Assembly (NCBI RefSeq): GCF_900114745.1
Contig: NZ_FOUB01000034.1
Span: forward strand, 1 to 38,338
Reading direction: 5' to 3'
DNA length: 38,338 nucleotides
Origin: Nitrosomonas communis
GTDB lineage: Bacteria > Pseudomonadota > Gammaproteobacteria > Burkholderiales > Nitrosomonadaceae
Part shown: positions 8,531 through 17,153 of the stretch, in pieces
How the letters are laid out: each line of letters opens with the position of its first letter
Numbering within the stretch: position 1 is the first letter of the stretch
Made by a program: the position numbers and the translations under genes
Notes under the pieces: generated by a model
Seen by the model: only the letters and a program-made list of their open reading frames with translations
Told to the model about the DNA's origin: nothing
Database searches by the model: none

Positions 8531-9490
8531 ATGATTACCACTTACCCACTCGCCCGCTACCGTTTTGATTTCGAAGTCACGCGTGCATTAAGATTACCGG
8601 AATATGCCGGCTCGACGCTGCGCGGCGTATTTGGGCGTGCATTAAGGCAATTAGCCTGCGTCACGCGTGCAAAAAGTTGCCGGGACTGCCTGCTGCAGCG
8701 TACCTGTCCCTATCCTGCTATTTTTGAGCCACCCAAACCAGAAGCAACGTCACTGAAAAACATTGCCACTGTTCCCGTACCCTATGTCATCGAACCACCG
8801 GCCTGGGGAATGACGGACTATGCGCCGGGTGAAACGCTTTCTTTTGGTTTTACGCTGATCGGTAATACACAGCAGCATTTACCACTGTGCATCATGTCAT
8901 GGCAGCGCGCTTTTGCACGCGGTGTCGGTGTAAGTGATGGCACAGCGGAACTACTCAGCGTGAGCACACTGCAAAGACATGATAATGGCGAAGAAATCAG
9001 CATATTGGTTTATCAGCCTGGTCATAGCCTGATCGATCATCCGCAGCAAGTAAAACTTCCCGCGAACACGCTGCCAGAGAGGATCACCCTGCAGTTCGAG
9101 ACACCACTCAGATTACAACATGAAGGACATGCCCTATCTCCGTCCAAGCTTAATGCGCGCACATTGCTGATGGCGTTAGTGCGGCGAACCAGCCTGCTGG
9201 CTGAAATTCATGCAGGCCACTTGCTCTATGATGCTGCCACGTTTTCCGCCATGGCAGAAGCCGCCAGCAGGATAGAGAGTAAACATAATTTGATTTGGCG
9301 TGATTGGACACGCCATTCATCGCGGCAACAACGCACCATGCAACTGGGCGGCTGCATCGGCAGCTGGCAGCTAAGTGGCAATCTAGCACCCTTTAAGGAC
9401 GTGCTGTGGCTGGGATCATGGTTGCATGTCGGTAAGGAAGCAAGTTTCGGGCTGGGTAAATACCATTTATTAGCCCACCAGGAGATATAA
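8531..9490 (+). CDS. cas6: Cas6 family pre-crRNA endoribonuclease
   Basis: A 319-residue RAMP-like protein that cuts repeat RNA to release crRNAs. The opening YRFDFEVTRALRLPEYAGST plus LRGVFGRALR, followed by a cysteine cluster (CRDCLLQRTCPYPAIFEP, about residues 50-70), is typical of the long Cas6 variant of type III loci in proteobacteria. A C-terminal GKEASFGLGKY supplies the glycine-rich loop. The catalytic residues cannot be fixed by eye in this divergent family. It is the last cas gene of the csm operon, and the array begins 75 bp after its stop codon, so its substrate probably comes from the same transcript. Confidence 0.9.
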   Translation: MITTYPLARYRFDFEVTRALRLPEYAGSTLRGVFGRALRQLACVTRAKSCRDCLLQRTCPYPAIFEPPKPEATSLKNIATVPVPYVIEPPAWGMTDYAPGETLSFGFTLIGNTQQHLPLCIMSWQRAFARGVGVSDGTAELLSVSTLQRHDNGEEISILVYQPGHSLIDHPQQVKLPANTLPERITLQFETPLRLQHEGHALSPSKLNARTLLMALVRRTSLLAEIHAGHLLYDAATFSAMAEAASRIESKHNLIWRDWTRHSSRQQRTMQLGGCIGSWQLSGNLAPFKDVLWLGSWLHVGKEASFGLGKYHLLAHQEI

Positions 9491-9492
9491 CT

Positions 9493-9570
9493 ATGACCAG
9501 CTTGGAAAATCATGCGGATACCCATGCCAATCAATTGATTAATAGAGATAAAATGACAATGATGAGTTGA
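9493..9570 (+). CDS. 25-codon ORF between cas6 and the first repeat
   Basis: An ATG two bases after the cas6 stop is preceded by AGGAGAT at a good distance, and the frame encodes MTSLENHADTHANQLINRDK plus five residues. Its TGA stop lies inside the first CRISPR repeat (GTTGA). The ribosome-binding site is better than that of cas6. It may be the 5' stub of an operon gene now interrupted by the array, or a leader peptide. No homology is recognised. Confidence 0.35.
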   Translation: MTSLENHADTHANQLINRDKMTMMS

Positions 9571-10939
9571 AACTGTGCCCTGAATTAAAAGGGATTGAGA
9601 CTTGATCAATTGCTTCAGCCATGCTGCCGCGTCTCGTTGAAACTGTGCCCTGAATTAAAAGGGATTGAGACCGAGTACGAGCGTCGGGTGGTTGTCGCCC
9701 ATGAGGTTGAAACTGTGCCCTGAATTAAAAGGGATTGAGACTCAGCCAAATGAATCACACCATCAGCAAAACCTAGGTTGAAACTGTGCCCTGAATTAAA
9801 AGGGATTGAGACTCCCAAGTACTGTCTAATCCTTTAGACTCTGCCGTTGAAACTGTGCCCTGAATTAAAAGGGATTGAGACTCAGTCTTCGGAATTCATT
9901 GTAAGTTAATTCAATATGTTGAAACTGTGCCCTGAATTAAAAGGGATTGAGACCCAGGATAATTATTGTGTTTGCATTTTTATTGATTGTTGAAACTGTG
10001 CCCTGAATTAAAAGGGATTGAGACTTAAAACAGATCATTAATCCTACGAGCATGGCTATGTTGAAACTGTGCCCTGAATTAAAAGGGATTGAGACAATCT
10101 TTGCCAGAAAAGATTCTTGTGCATCTTTCCGTTGAAACTGTGCCCTGAATTAAAAGGGATTGAGACGCTCAAATCCACTTTGATTTGTTCATCATCACCG
10201 TTGAAACTGTGCCCTGAATTAAAAGGGATTGAGACTTATAATGATGATTAATAATATCGTCTACCGTTATCGTTGAAACTGTGCCCTGAATTAAAAGGGA
10301 TTGAGACTGGTTTTGCGCCACAATTGGGGCATTTTTGACCGTTGAAACTGTGCCCTGAATTAAAAGGGATTGAGACGTTCATAACTACCATTGCATTAAT
10401 CTTCATTACGTTGAAACTGTGCCCTGAATTAAAAGGGATTGAGACCTTTCACCCTTGCGCTCGTAACCTTTACATCTTGTTGAAACTGTGCCCTGAATTA
10501 AAAGGGATTGAGACAATATTTGGTAGAAACATGTCAGCAAATCCTCATTAGTTGAAACTGTGCCCTGAATTAAAAGGGATTGAGACCCCCCTTGATTATT
10601 GTCTATACGGTTTTCAAGCTTGTTGAAACTGTGCCCTGAATTAAAAGGGATTGAGACTCAGGCTGCTGCGGAATTTCGTTTAGGTATTCAAGTTGAAACT
10701 GTGCCCTGAATTAAAAGGGATTGAGACCAGGCACTCCTGCACATGCTCGGCCATACCCTGCGTTGAAACTGTGCCCTGAATTAAAAGGGATTGAGACTGT
10801 AATTCAGCAACAATATTATCAATGAGTTTTAGGTTGAAACTGTGCCATGAATTAAAAGGGATTGAGACATATTAATCACAAAGTTTTATCAGGACCTGAT
10901 TCTGATGAAACAGTGCCTTGTATTAACAGGGATTGAAAT
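9566..10939 (+). CRISPR. CRISPR array: 20 repeats of 36 bp, 19 spacers
   Basis: The repeat begins GTTGAAACTGTGCC and ends AAAAGGGATTGAGAC, with a short CCCT/AGGG stem. Repeats start at 9566, 9636, 9706, 9777, 9846, 9918, 9989, 10060, 10131, 10200, 10272, 10341, 10410, 10479, 10551, 10622, 10692, 10762, 10833 and 10904. Repeats 1-18 are identical, repeat 19 has one change and repeat 20 (10904-10939) is strongly degenerate. Spacers are about 33-37 bp. The degenerate right end and the 3' ATTGAGAC, which suits the 8-nt 5' handle of type III crRNAs, indicate rightward transcription with the leader on the cas6 side. That leaves only about 75 bp for a leader, so co-transcription with csm-cas6 is likely. 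No spacer targets could be searched. Confidence 0.98.
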
Positions 10940-10969
10940 AATTTAGCGGGTCAATATCATCACGGCAAT

Positions 10970-10983
10970 TGGCAAGCTTGCCG
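10970..10983. promoter_or_regulatory. Palindrome TGGCAAGCTTGCCG between array and cas2 (copy c)
   Basis: One mismatch from perfect symmetry. It lies 30 bp after the last repeat, in the 307-bp AT-rich gap (10940-11246) that must hold the promoter of the adaptation genes. No convincing terminator or promoter could be singled out in the rest of this gap. Confidence 0.4.
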
Positions 10984-11246
10984 CAGCATTTGTTTTTCGC
11001 ATTTTTTACTACACTGCCTAAACCCTCCAGATAGAACTCGTGTTTTTTAATGGAGTGTATTGAACAGCCAAATTGCTTCAAGAAAGAAATTGATCAGAGA
11101 GTAGTTATCGCCATTTACTTTGAGCTAGATAACGCATAGTCATGTAAACGCTGATCTTTGATCTACTCAGGCAGAACGATAGGAAGTATATATATTTTTG
11201 GAGCGATTGCGTAGAAATCAGATTACTTAAATCCACTTTGAGATTT

Positions 11247-11531
11247 ATGAGTTCCCGCTCGGTTTATTTAATTTGCTATGACGTAAGCTGTCCTCATCGG
11301 TTACGGCAAGTGCATCAGTTTCTACTTGGCTACAAAACTGGTGGGCAGAAATCATTTTTTGAATGCTGGCTAACTTCGCAGGAGCTACGCACTGTAAGAG
11401 TGCGTCTTGCCGAGTTGATCGATCAAACTGAAGATCGCGTTCACATCTTTCAGCTCGATCCGCGCATGAAGCCGGATTGCTTTGGTATTGCGGTCACTAT
11501 GGCGGTTAACACGCCCTTTATCGTTATTTAG
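11247..11531 (+). CDS. cas2: CRISPR adaptation protein Cas2 (first copy)
   Basis: A 94-residue protein with the Cas2 ferredoxin-like start VYLICYDVSCPHRLRQVHQF, where the aspartate after the first strand is the conserved Cas2 residue. The TGGQKSFFECWLTSQELRTV segment is the usual second strand region. Cas2 dimers bridge two Cas1 dimers during spacer integration. I prefer the ATG at 11247 to the TTG at 11238. cas1 follows 9 bp later with its own GGAGG. A second Cas2 gene lies after cas1. Confidence 0.92.
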   Translation: MSSRSVYLICYDVSCPHRLRQVHQFLLGYKTGGQKSFFECWLTSQELRTVRVRLAELIDQTEDRVHIFQLDPRMKPDCFGIAVTMAVNTPFIVI

Positions 11532-11540
11532 GAGGTCACT

Positions 11541-12502
11541 TTGACGAGCCTTTATGTTGACAGACGCGGAATCGAGTTGGAAGTAGATGGGGAGGCACTG
11601 GTTTTTCGTGAAAATGGTCTTAGAACGGGTACGGTTCCAATGGCGCCGCTATCACGGGTATTTCTGCGAGGCGATGTGCGTTTGCAATCCAGCGTGCTCG
11701 GCAAATTAGGCGAACGTGGTATTGGTGTCATCATTTTGTCTGGGCGCAAGGCAGAACCCACCATGTTGCTAGCTCGACCTCATAACGATGCTGCCAGACG
11801 GGTAGCGCAGTATCAACTGTCAGGTGATCCTGCATTTTGTCTATCATTTGCTCGCGGTTTGGTATTCGACAAGGTCAGCGCCCAGCGTGATTATGCTTTG
11901 ACTCTCCAACAAATCGCACTCGATCACCGCTATGAACTAACGCTGGTTTTGCGTACGCTCGATCAGATTCTGCCGCGCATTATGCAAATGGCTACTATTG
12001 CAGCGTTACGCGGTATCGAAGGTGCCGCATCGGCTGCACATTTCAAAGGTATGCTGCAATCGCAGCACCTCGATTAAATTTCTCTCAGCGCAACCGCAGA
12101 CCACCGCGCGATCCGCTTAATGCTGTGCTTTCCCTTGGCTATACTTTGCTGCATACCGAAGCTGTGCTAGCGCTTTATGGTGCCGGGCTCGATCCATTTA
12201 TTGGTTTCTACCATCAACTCGATTTTGGCCGGGAATCATTGGCGTGTGATCTGGTGGAACCCATCAGAGTCGAGGTGGATAGCTTTGCATTACAGCTTTT
12301 CCGCAAGGAAACTTTACGACCGGAATTATTTTCTACTTCAGAAAGTGGTTGCTTTATGAGTAAAAGTGGACGAACAGCATTTTACGGAGAATGGGAGAGC
12401 CTAGCTGAACGCTTACGCAAAATGCTGGCTGATCAAATCACCAGATTGATGGATAAACTATCAATCCATACATCTCCTGCTGCCAATGAAGGTGAGTCTT
12501 GA
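11541..12502 (+). pseudogene. cas1: CRISPR integrase Cas1, split by a frameshift
   Basis: The 5' part starts at TTG 11541 behind GGAGG and reads through the first Cas1 domain to GIEGAASAAHFKGMLQS, then stops at about 12076. The rest continues in another frame: LNFSQRNRRPPRDPLNAVLS, then LGYTLLHTEAVLALYGAGLD and LDFGRESLACDLVEP, ending at 12502. Together they make a normal-length Cas1 of about 320 residues with all metal ligands (Glu of GIEGAA, His of LLHTEA, Asp of LACDLVEP). The shift lies between about 12045 and 12070 and is explained by loss of one base. It is therefore either a recent inactivating mutation or a sequence error. Frameshifting cannot be excluded, but no obvious slippery heptamer is seen. 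Confidence 0.9.
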
Positions 12503-12504
12503 TT

Positions 12505-12798
12505 ATGCCTCACTGGATCATTGGCTACGATATTACTGATCCCCGGCGCTTGCAACGAGTTTACCGGGCAGTGCTTCGCCATGCGTTCCCGCTTGAGCTT
12601 AGCGTGTTTCTGCTTACTGGTCATGAAAGTGACAAGCGGAGCTGCATGGAAGAAATCAGCTCACTCATTGATCCCAATACGGATGATCTGCGTTGTTATC
12701 CCTTGCCAGCTCGTGGTCTGCAGGAACGCATCGGAAAGGCAACCTTGCCTGTGGGAATACATTGGAGTGGGCTGCCTGTCGAGAAAAATAGTAAGTAG
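12505..12798 (+). CDS. cas2: Second Cas2-like protein
   Basis: A 97-residue protein beginning MPHWIIGYDITDPRRLQRVY, again with the Cas2 strand-Asp motif, then FPLELSVFLLTG as the second strand and RCYPLPARG later. It differs clearly from the first Cas2, so it is not a recent duplication. It starts 2 bp after the cas1 stop (ATG at 12505; a TTG at 12499 would overlap cas1), giving a cas2-cas1-cas2 operon. It may form a heteromeric adaptation complex or replace the first Cas2. The strand order and length make a Cas2 identity likely. Confidence 0.82.
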   Translation: MPHWIIGYDITDPRRLQRVYRAVLRHAFPLELSVFLLTGHESDKRSCMEEISSLIDPNTDDLRCYPLPARGLQERIGKATLPVGIHWSGLPVEKNSK

Positions 12799-12800
12799 AA

Positions 12801-12814
12801 TGACAAGCTTGCCA
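12801..12814. promoter_or_regulatory. Palindrome TGACAAGCTTGCCA between cas2 and the CARF genes (copy d)
   Basis: One mismatch from perfect symmetry. It begins 2 bp after the second cas2 stop and lies 128 bp before the Can2-like gene, in a gap with AT-rich sequence that could hold a promoter for the two CARF genes. Confidence 0.4.
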
Positions 12815-12942
12815 AACGTTATGCTATTTGGCTATTAAAATTAGCATTTCTTTTATCACTATAAGCAATGGTCGTGTCGCATTTTTAGCCCATGGCTATC
12901 ACTGAAGGTGAAGAATAAAAATAAGACTACTCTCTGAAGAAA

Positions 12943-14091
12943 ATGATGAAATTTGATAAGCACCTTTGCCTGGTTTCTGCTCAAGCAACACCCAATCTTG
13001 CGCCAGCAGTTGATCCGAGCTTCCAGCCATCGGTGGTAACTTTGGCAATCAGTGGAGACATGCGGGAGAAAGCACAATGGCTGGAGGAAGTATTAAAAGA
13101 ACGCAGTATACAAGTCGAGAAGCTGGCAATTGCCGATGCTTATGACTACAACCAATGCTGGGAATACTTTGCCGAATGGCTGGGCAAACAATCCAGTAAT
13201 GTGGCATTGAATGTAACTGGAGGGACTAAAGTTATGGCAATGGCTGCAATGGATGTTTTTCGCGAAGAGAGAAAACCGGTGTTCTACATCAATATCGAAA
13301 ATGACGAAGTGATTCGCCTCGATACCCGCGAGGCTCCGTTTATCCTTCCAACCAAAATCAAATTGAAACAGTATCTCGAAGCGCATGGCTACTCCGTGAT
13401 GAAAATAAGTAAACCTGATATAGACCGGGATATCCGTGATTTTCTCAATCGCTTAGCTTATGAGAGCGAGCGTTTTGGTAAAGCTCTGGGCAAATTGAAT
13501 TGGTTGGCAAGCCAAGCCGTGGAAACAAGGAAGACGGGAGTGTTTCTCTCGCCAGCCCTGGATAAGCTCGATCTCGATAATAATGCCTTAGATGAGCTTA
13601 TTTCGATGTTCAAAAATGTAAACAAACTTTCACTGCAGGACAATAAGATCGTCTTTCCTGACGAAGATGCGTGCAAATTTGTCAACGGCGGATGGCTGGA
13701 ATATCTGATTTTCCAGACCTTAGCCAGTCTGGCAGGAGGATTAGGTGGCATTGATTATGCCGCGAGTGTTGAAATACAAGCGCCAGATGGCAGAACACGA
13801 AATGAACTTGATGCCGCCTGCCTGCTGAGAAACACTTTGCATATCATTGAGTGCAAATCTGCCAACCTTTCCTCGAATGGGAAAGCAAGTGAAAGCAGCG
13901 GTACTGAGGCACTTTATAAGCTTGATGCTTTGCGCCGTATGGGCGGATTGCGCACCAAGGCCATGTTGGTGGATTTTCGTGGCAGTTTACGTGACATCGA
14001 CAAAAGCCGTGCAGCTCAGATGAATCTGGCAGTGGTATCTGGTTCACAACTACGCAATCTACAGGGAGAAATGAAAGCATGGTTGAAATGA
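12943..14091 (+). CDS. Card1/Can2-like CARF nuclease (cyclic-oligoadenylate-activated)
   Basis: A 382-residue effector of type III signalling. The N-terminal CARF domain shows the ligand-loop motif VALNVTGGTKVMAMAAMDVF (TGGTK at 92-96). The C-terminal part is a DUF1887-type PD-(D/E)XK nuclease: GGWLEYL (Glu253), NELDAA (Asp290) and IIECKSA (Glu303, Lys305). Card1/Can2 proteins bind cyclic tetra-adenylate made by Cas10 and then cut DNA, and in some cases RNA, indiscriminately, causing dormancy. All these residues are intact. It overlaps the next CARF gene by 13 bp, so the two are co-translated. The activating ligand is inferred from the family, not seen. Confidence 0.88.
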   Translation: MMKFDKHLCLVSAQATPNLAPAVDPSFQPSVVTLAISGDMREKAQWLEEVLKERSIQVEKLAIADAYDYNQCWEYFAEWLGKQSSNVALNVTGGTKVMAMAAMDVFREERKPVFYINIENDEVIRLDTREAPFILPTKIKLKQYLEAHGYSVMKISKPDIDRDIRDFLNRLAYESERFGKALGKLNWLASQAVETRKTGVFLSPALDKLDLDNNALDELISMFKNVNKLSLQDNKIVFPDEDACKFVNGGWLEYLIFQTLASLAGGLGGIDYAASVEIQAPDGRTRNELDAACLLRNTLHIIECKSANLSSNGKASESSGTEALYKLDALRRMGGLRTKAMLVDFRGSLRDIDKSRAAQMNLAVVSGSQLRNLQGEMKAWLK

Positions 14092-15188
14092 TGTCTGGTG
14101 GCTATTCGCGTCGTATTCTCCTGTTAGTCACCGGCCTGACACCACAAGTTGTCACTGAAACACTGTACGCACTGGCCGTACAATCAAAGGAGAAATTCAT
14201 ACCGACTGAGATACATGTCATCTCTACTGGAGAAGGAGCAGAGCGCGCCCGCCTTTCTTTACTTGATCCTTCCAGCGGGCAATTCCATGCCTTATGTAGA
14301 GAGTACGGTTTACAAAGCATCCTGTTCCCACCGGAAAATATTCATGTGATCGAGGATACAACTGGTCAGCCGCTAACCGATATTCGTACGCCTGAAGACA
14401 ATCTGCGTGCAGCCGATTATACCGTGCATTTCATACGCAAATTTTGCAGCGATGAGTCTTCGATCCTACATGTATCTATTGCAGGTGGACGTAAAAGCAT
14501 GGGATTCTTCGCTGGTTATGCACTTTCATTATTCGGCAGAACTCAGGATCGTTTATCCCATGTGCTGGTAAACGATCCTTTCGAATCCCTACCAGATTTT
14601 TATTTTCCACCAATGCAGGGGAAAGTACTTTATTCACGAAGTAACCGACCAGTGCATACTTCGGATGCGCGCATCATGCTGGCTGATATTCCTTTTGTCA
14701 GATTACGAGGGGGCATCCCCCAAAATCTTCAGGACAGAAAAGTATCATTCCATGAGACGGTAGAAGAAGTGCAATCCGGCTTACGCTTTATCTCATTGTC
14801 ATTTGATTTGCCCAAGAAATCAATCTGCTGTGGCGGAAAATGGATTAAGCTGCCGCCGGCATTGTTTGCTTTTTATCTCTGGCTTGCTCGCAGACAAGTT
14901 ATGACCTCGGGCGAAGGTGCCATCCATTCTCAGGAAGCAAACCATCATGATTTTTTACGTGTATATGCTGATGTGGTCGGATCAATGTCAGCTTCCTTGG
15001 AAAATACAGCACAGGTACTTAAGAATGGCTTCGACAGGCAATTCTTTGAGGAAAAACTCTCCAAGATCAATAGGATCATAGAAAAGAGCCTTCCGCTTGA
15101 GGCGAGTTTCTACCAGATTGCGACCTTCGGTATGAAACCGTACAAAAAATATGGGCTGAGACTAACGCCTGATCAGATTTCGTTATAA
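14079..15188 (+). CDS. NE0113-family CARF protein (putative ring nuclease / Csm6-like)
   Basis: A 369-residue protein. It opens with a Rossmann-like strand and LLLVTGLTPQVVTETLYAL, followed by HVSIAGGRKSMGFFAGYALS (SIAGGRKS at 133-140), the core of the Cas_NE0113 family (TIGR02584/PF09623). These are CARF proteins often named CRISPR-associated ring nuclease Csm6. The C-terminal part (ICCGGKWIKLPPALFAFYLW) looks like a winged helix. No credible HEPN RxxxxH motif is present there. It probably binds or degrades cyclic oligoadenylates and so may switch off the Can2-like nuclease beside it; a signal-controlled regulator is the alternative. The start is uncertain among Met1, Met4 and Met5. Confidence 0.85.
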   Translation: MVEMMSGGYSRRILLLVTGLTPQVVTETLYALAVQSKEKFIPTEIHVISTGEGAERARLSLLDPSSGQFHALCREYGLQSILFPPENIHVIEDTTGQPLTDIRTPEDNLRAADYTVHFIRKFCSDESSILHVSIAGGRKSMGFFAGYALSLFGRTQDRLSHVLVNDPFESLPDFYFPPMQGKVLYSRSNRPVHTSDARIMLADIPFVRLRGGIPQNLQDRKVSFHETVEEVQSGLRFISLSFDLPKKSICCGGKWIKLPPALFAFYLWLARRQVMTSGEGAIHSQEANHHDFLRVYADVVGSMSASLENTAQVLKNGFDRQFFEEKLSKINRIIEKSLPLEASFYQIATFGMKPYKKYGLRLTPDQISL

Positions 15189-15584
15189 CAGCTCTCGATA
15201 AGCATTAAAGAAAATTTTGGAAAGTCCGAGTTCTATATTAGTCGATTCAACATAAATCTGTTTAGAGCACTTAATTGTACTGAAATTGCCCAACGTTATC
15301 TGTTGAATGGAATTAATTGCAATGAAACCATTACATTATCCTACTTTTGCCATGCTCAGTATGTGGTATTGATCGCCCATGAGTTTCTTCATATCAAGCG
15401 ACGAAATGTTATAAAAGCTCTGCCCAGCTTTACATAATAAGAAAGGCTCGTGATTGATTACAATTTCTGTTTACTTGCTTGCTCAGCTAAAACAGCTTCT
15501 TTGGTTTTCTTTGGCTGATCCCAACAGACTATACAAACGGCGCAATACAGTTACGGCAGAATCACCTTGCCATATTTATATTGC
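15189..15584. other. Intergenic, no gene recognised
   Basis: AT-rich gap between the CARF operon and the oppositely oriented pseudogene. It contains one half-match to the dispersed palindrome (AATTAATTGCAAT near 15311). No terminator with a clear stem and U-tract was found after the CARF genes. Confidence 0.4.
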
Positions 15585-16185
15585 TTATTTACACCGTTCA
15601 AAATGACTTTCCTTTAGCTGCTTTTCTCCTCTCCACTTGTAGGCGACCAGTTTGCCTCCCTCAGCAATACTGTAATCAAGGCAAGCGCAGTTATGTGATA
15701 AGGATTTCGGGATTTTATCATTCATCCAATAATGCCCGATAAAAGCGGGTTTATATGCCAACGGATAAAGATACCCGCTGTCTAGCGGCATATCAGCAAG
15801 CTTGTGGTCACTCGTTAGCTCAGAACCAAGATGTAAACGCTCTTTAATTTCATAGTGAGCTGGTATCCACCATTTAATTCTGGTCACTTTTCGAGTATGC
15901 CCATCCTTATCTTTAAATGTAACTCCTTCAGGTAATGCTACTTCGGGGCCTTTCAGTAATGTTTCAATGGCATGATAAGGTGCAGAATCTTTTTCACTAC
16001 ACATTGCATAGGCATTGCCTATCAAGCATTGCTTTTCATTGAGTAAGATAGATATCTCATACAAAGCTCTTCCGTTTCATGATGCATGAATCACTCTAAT
16101 ATCATCGGTATCAATATAAATAGGCAGGGTTTAGAAACCAATTAATGATCTGCAGGCGTTCTTCTACAGGGTATGTCGTTAGAAA
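15585..16185 (-). pseudogene. Metallophosphoesterase, C-terminal remnant with nonsense and frameshift mutations
   Basis: The open part (159 codons) carries the C-terminal signature of calcineurin-like phosphoesterases: KPAFIGHYWMND, then NCACLDYSIAEGGKLVAYKW. Upstream on the same strand the reading continues as LPIYIDTDDIRVIHAS-stop-NGRALYEIS, with TGA where tryptophan is expected. Before that, EERLQIINWFLN lies in another frame across a run of three C that should be two. The N-terminal metal-binding motifs (GDxHG, GDxxDRG, GNHE) are absent. The gene is therefore dead and 5'-truncated. In the intact family these enzymes hydrolyse phosphoesters or act as protein phosphatases. Confidence 0.8.
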
Positions 16186-16549
16186 TCTTCATGCTGCTTG
16201 TTGTTTTTAGCGTCATGTGCTCGCAATGCCTTACTATCCTGCTGCTCATAATGATGTACTTAGTAGCATGCTGGTCTCAGAGTTAAGTTGTCTCTGAATA
16301 ATAAGCTATAGCCTAACCAGTTCGAAATGATCCAAAGAGTATCCTTACTACACCATCGAAAACAAGTAGGAGTAAGCCAAAGAGCTGCGTAAATAACAAA
16401 ACTAGTCCGTTGAGATGCTCTTCAAATCCTATACTTTCTAAATCATTCTTAACTGTTTAGGCTATATTTCACAATACAGTCACATTTTTTGTAAAAGGCT
16501 TACCCATAGTTTTCTTGGTGACATTCGACTGGGTGAGTTGGTTTTGATA
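16186..16549. other. Intergenic, no gene recognised
   Basis: AT-rich interval between the phosphoesterase relic and radC. I see no ORF of note, terminator or RNA gene. GCCTAAC occurs near 16311, but no attC-like stem follows it. Confidence 0.35.
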
Positions 16550-16567
16550 TTTGCAGTTAATTGCAAA
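16550..16567. repeat. Dispersed palindrome TTTGCAGTTAATTGCAAA just after radC
   Basis: An 18-bp palindrome with one central mismatch, 7 bp beyond the radC stop codon. It is the inverted-orientation form of the TTTGCAATTAACTGCAAA motif found repeatedly to the right, and the first copy in the accessory region. Confidence 0.7.
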
Positions 16568-16574
16568 ACAATCA

Positions 16575-17153
16575 TTACATTAACCCTAGCTCGGCCATAC
16601 TCAATGTTTGCGCTCCAGCAATGATGAAATGATCTAGCACCTTTACATCAACCAATGACAATGACTGCTTCAGAGTGTCGGTTAGTATTTGATCTGCTCT
16701 GCTTGGTTCTGCCACTCCGCTTGGATGGTTATGTGCCAAAATCACTGCCGCAGCATTATGTTTGAGTGCAGCTTTTACTACTTCGCGCGGGTATACGCTG
16801 GCTTGAGTCAGCGTCCCACGAAACATTTCCTGCACGACTATGACCCGATTCCGTGCATCTAGAAAGATGACAATGAAAACCTCATGCTCGTGCTGTCTCA
16901 AGGTTAGCTTAAGATAATCCCGCACTGCATGGGGTGAATCCAGAACATCTCTCTGCTGCAATTCTTCTTCCAGAAAACGTTTTATCAGCTCCTTTGCCAC
17001 CGCACATTTTTCATGAGGCATACCTTGTTCTGGGCAAGCCGCGAACAATGGCTGGAGCGAGCCTCGATACAGCAAACGTGATTCGCGCACACCGATAAGT
17101 TTGGCAAGCAATTCCACATTGGATAGGTTCTCATACTGCACGGACATTTTCAT
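16575..17153 (-). CDS. radC: RadC-family JAMM protein
   Basis: A 192-residue RadC-like protein. The JAMM/MPN+ metal site is complete: LAHNHPSGVAEPSRAD with His141, His143 and Asp154. An N-terminal ENLSNVELLAKLIGV segment resembles the helix-hairpin-helix region of chromosomal RadC. RadC has no settled function; standalone copies are common in genomic islands, plasmids and near recombinases. Here it overlaps the recombinase gene by 4 bp, so the two are translated together. This suggests a role in the mobility or establishment of the island instead of the housekeeping role. Confidence 0.9.
   Translation of the reverse strand: MKMSVQYENLSNVELLAKLIGVRESRLLYRGSLQPLFAACPEQGMPHEKCAVAKELIKRFLEEELQQRDVLDSPHAVRDYLKLTLRQHEHEVFIVIFLDARNRVIVVQEMFRGTLTQASVYPREVVKAALKHNAAAVILAHNHPSGVAEPSRADQILTDTLKQSLSLVDVKVLDHFIIAGAQTLSMAELGLM

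Noticed and set aside
9615..10551. Open frames running through the CRISPR array on both strands
   Set aside because: They are made of translated repeats (for example a recurrent LKLCPELKGIET) and spacers; the array is not coding.
12125..12502. Separate small gene for the second half of cas1
   Set aside because: It carries the Cas1 C-terminal catalytic motifs, joins the upstream frame at a single shift, and has no ribosome-binding site of its own.
14720..14760. RKVSFH in the NE0113 protein as a HEPN R-x4-H active site
   Set aside because: It lies between the CARF domain and the winged-helix-like part, not in a helical C-terminal HEPN domain, and the context does not fit Csm6.
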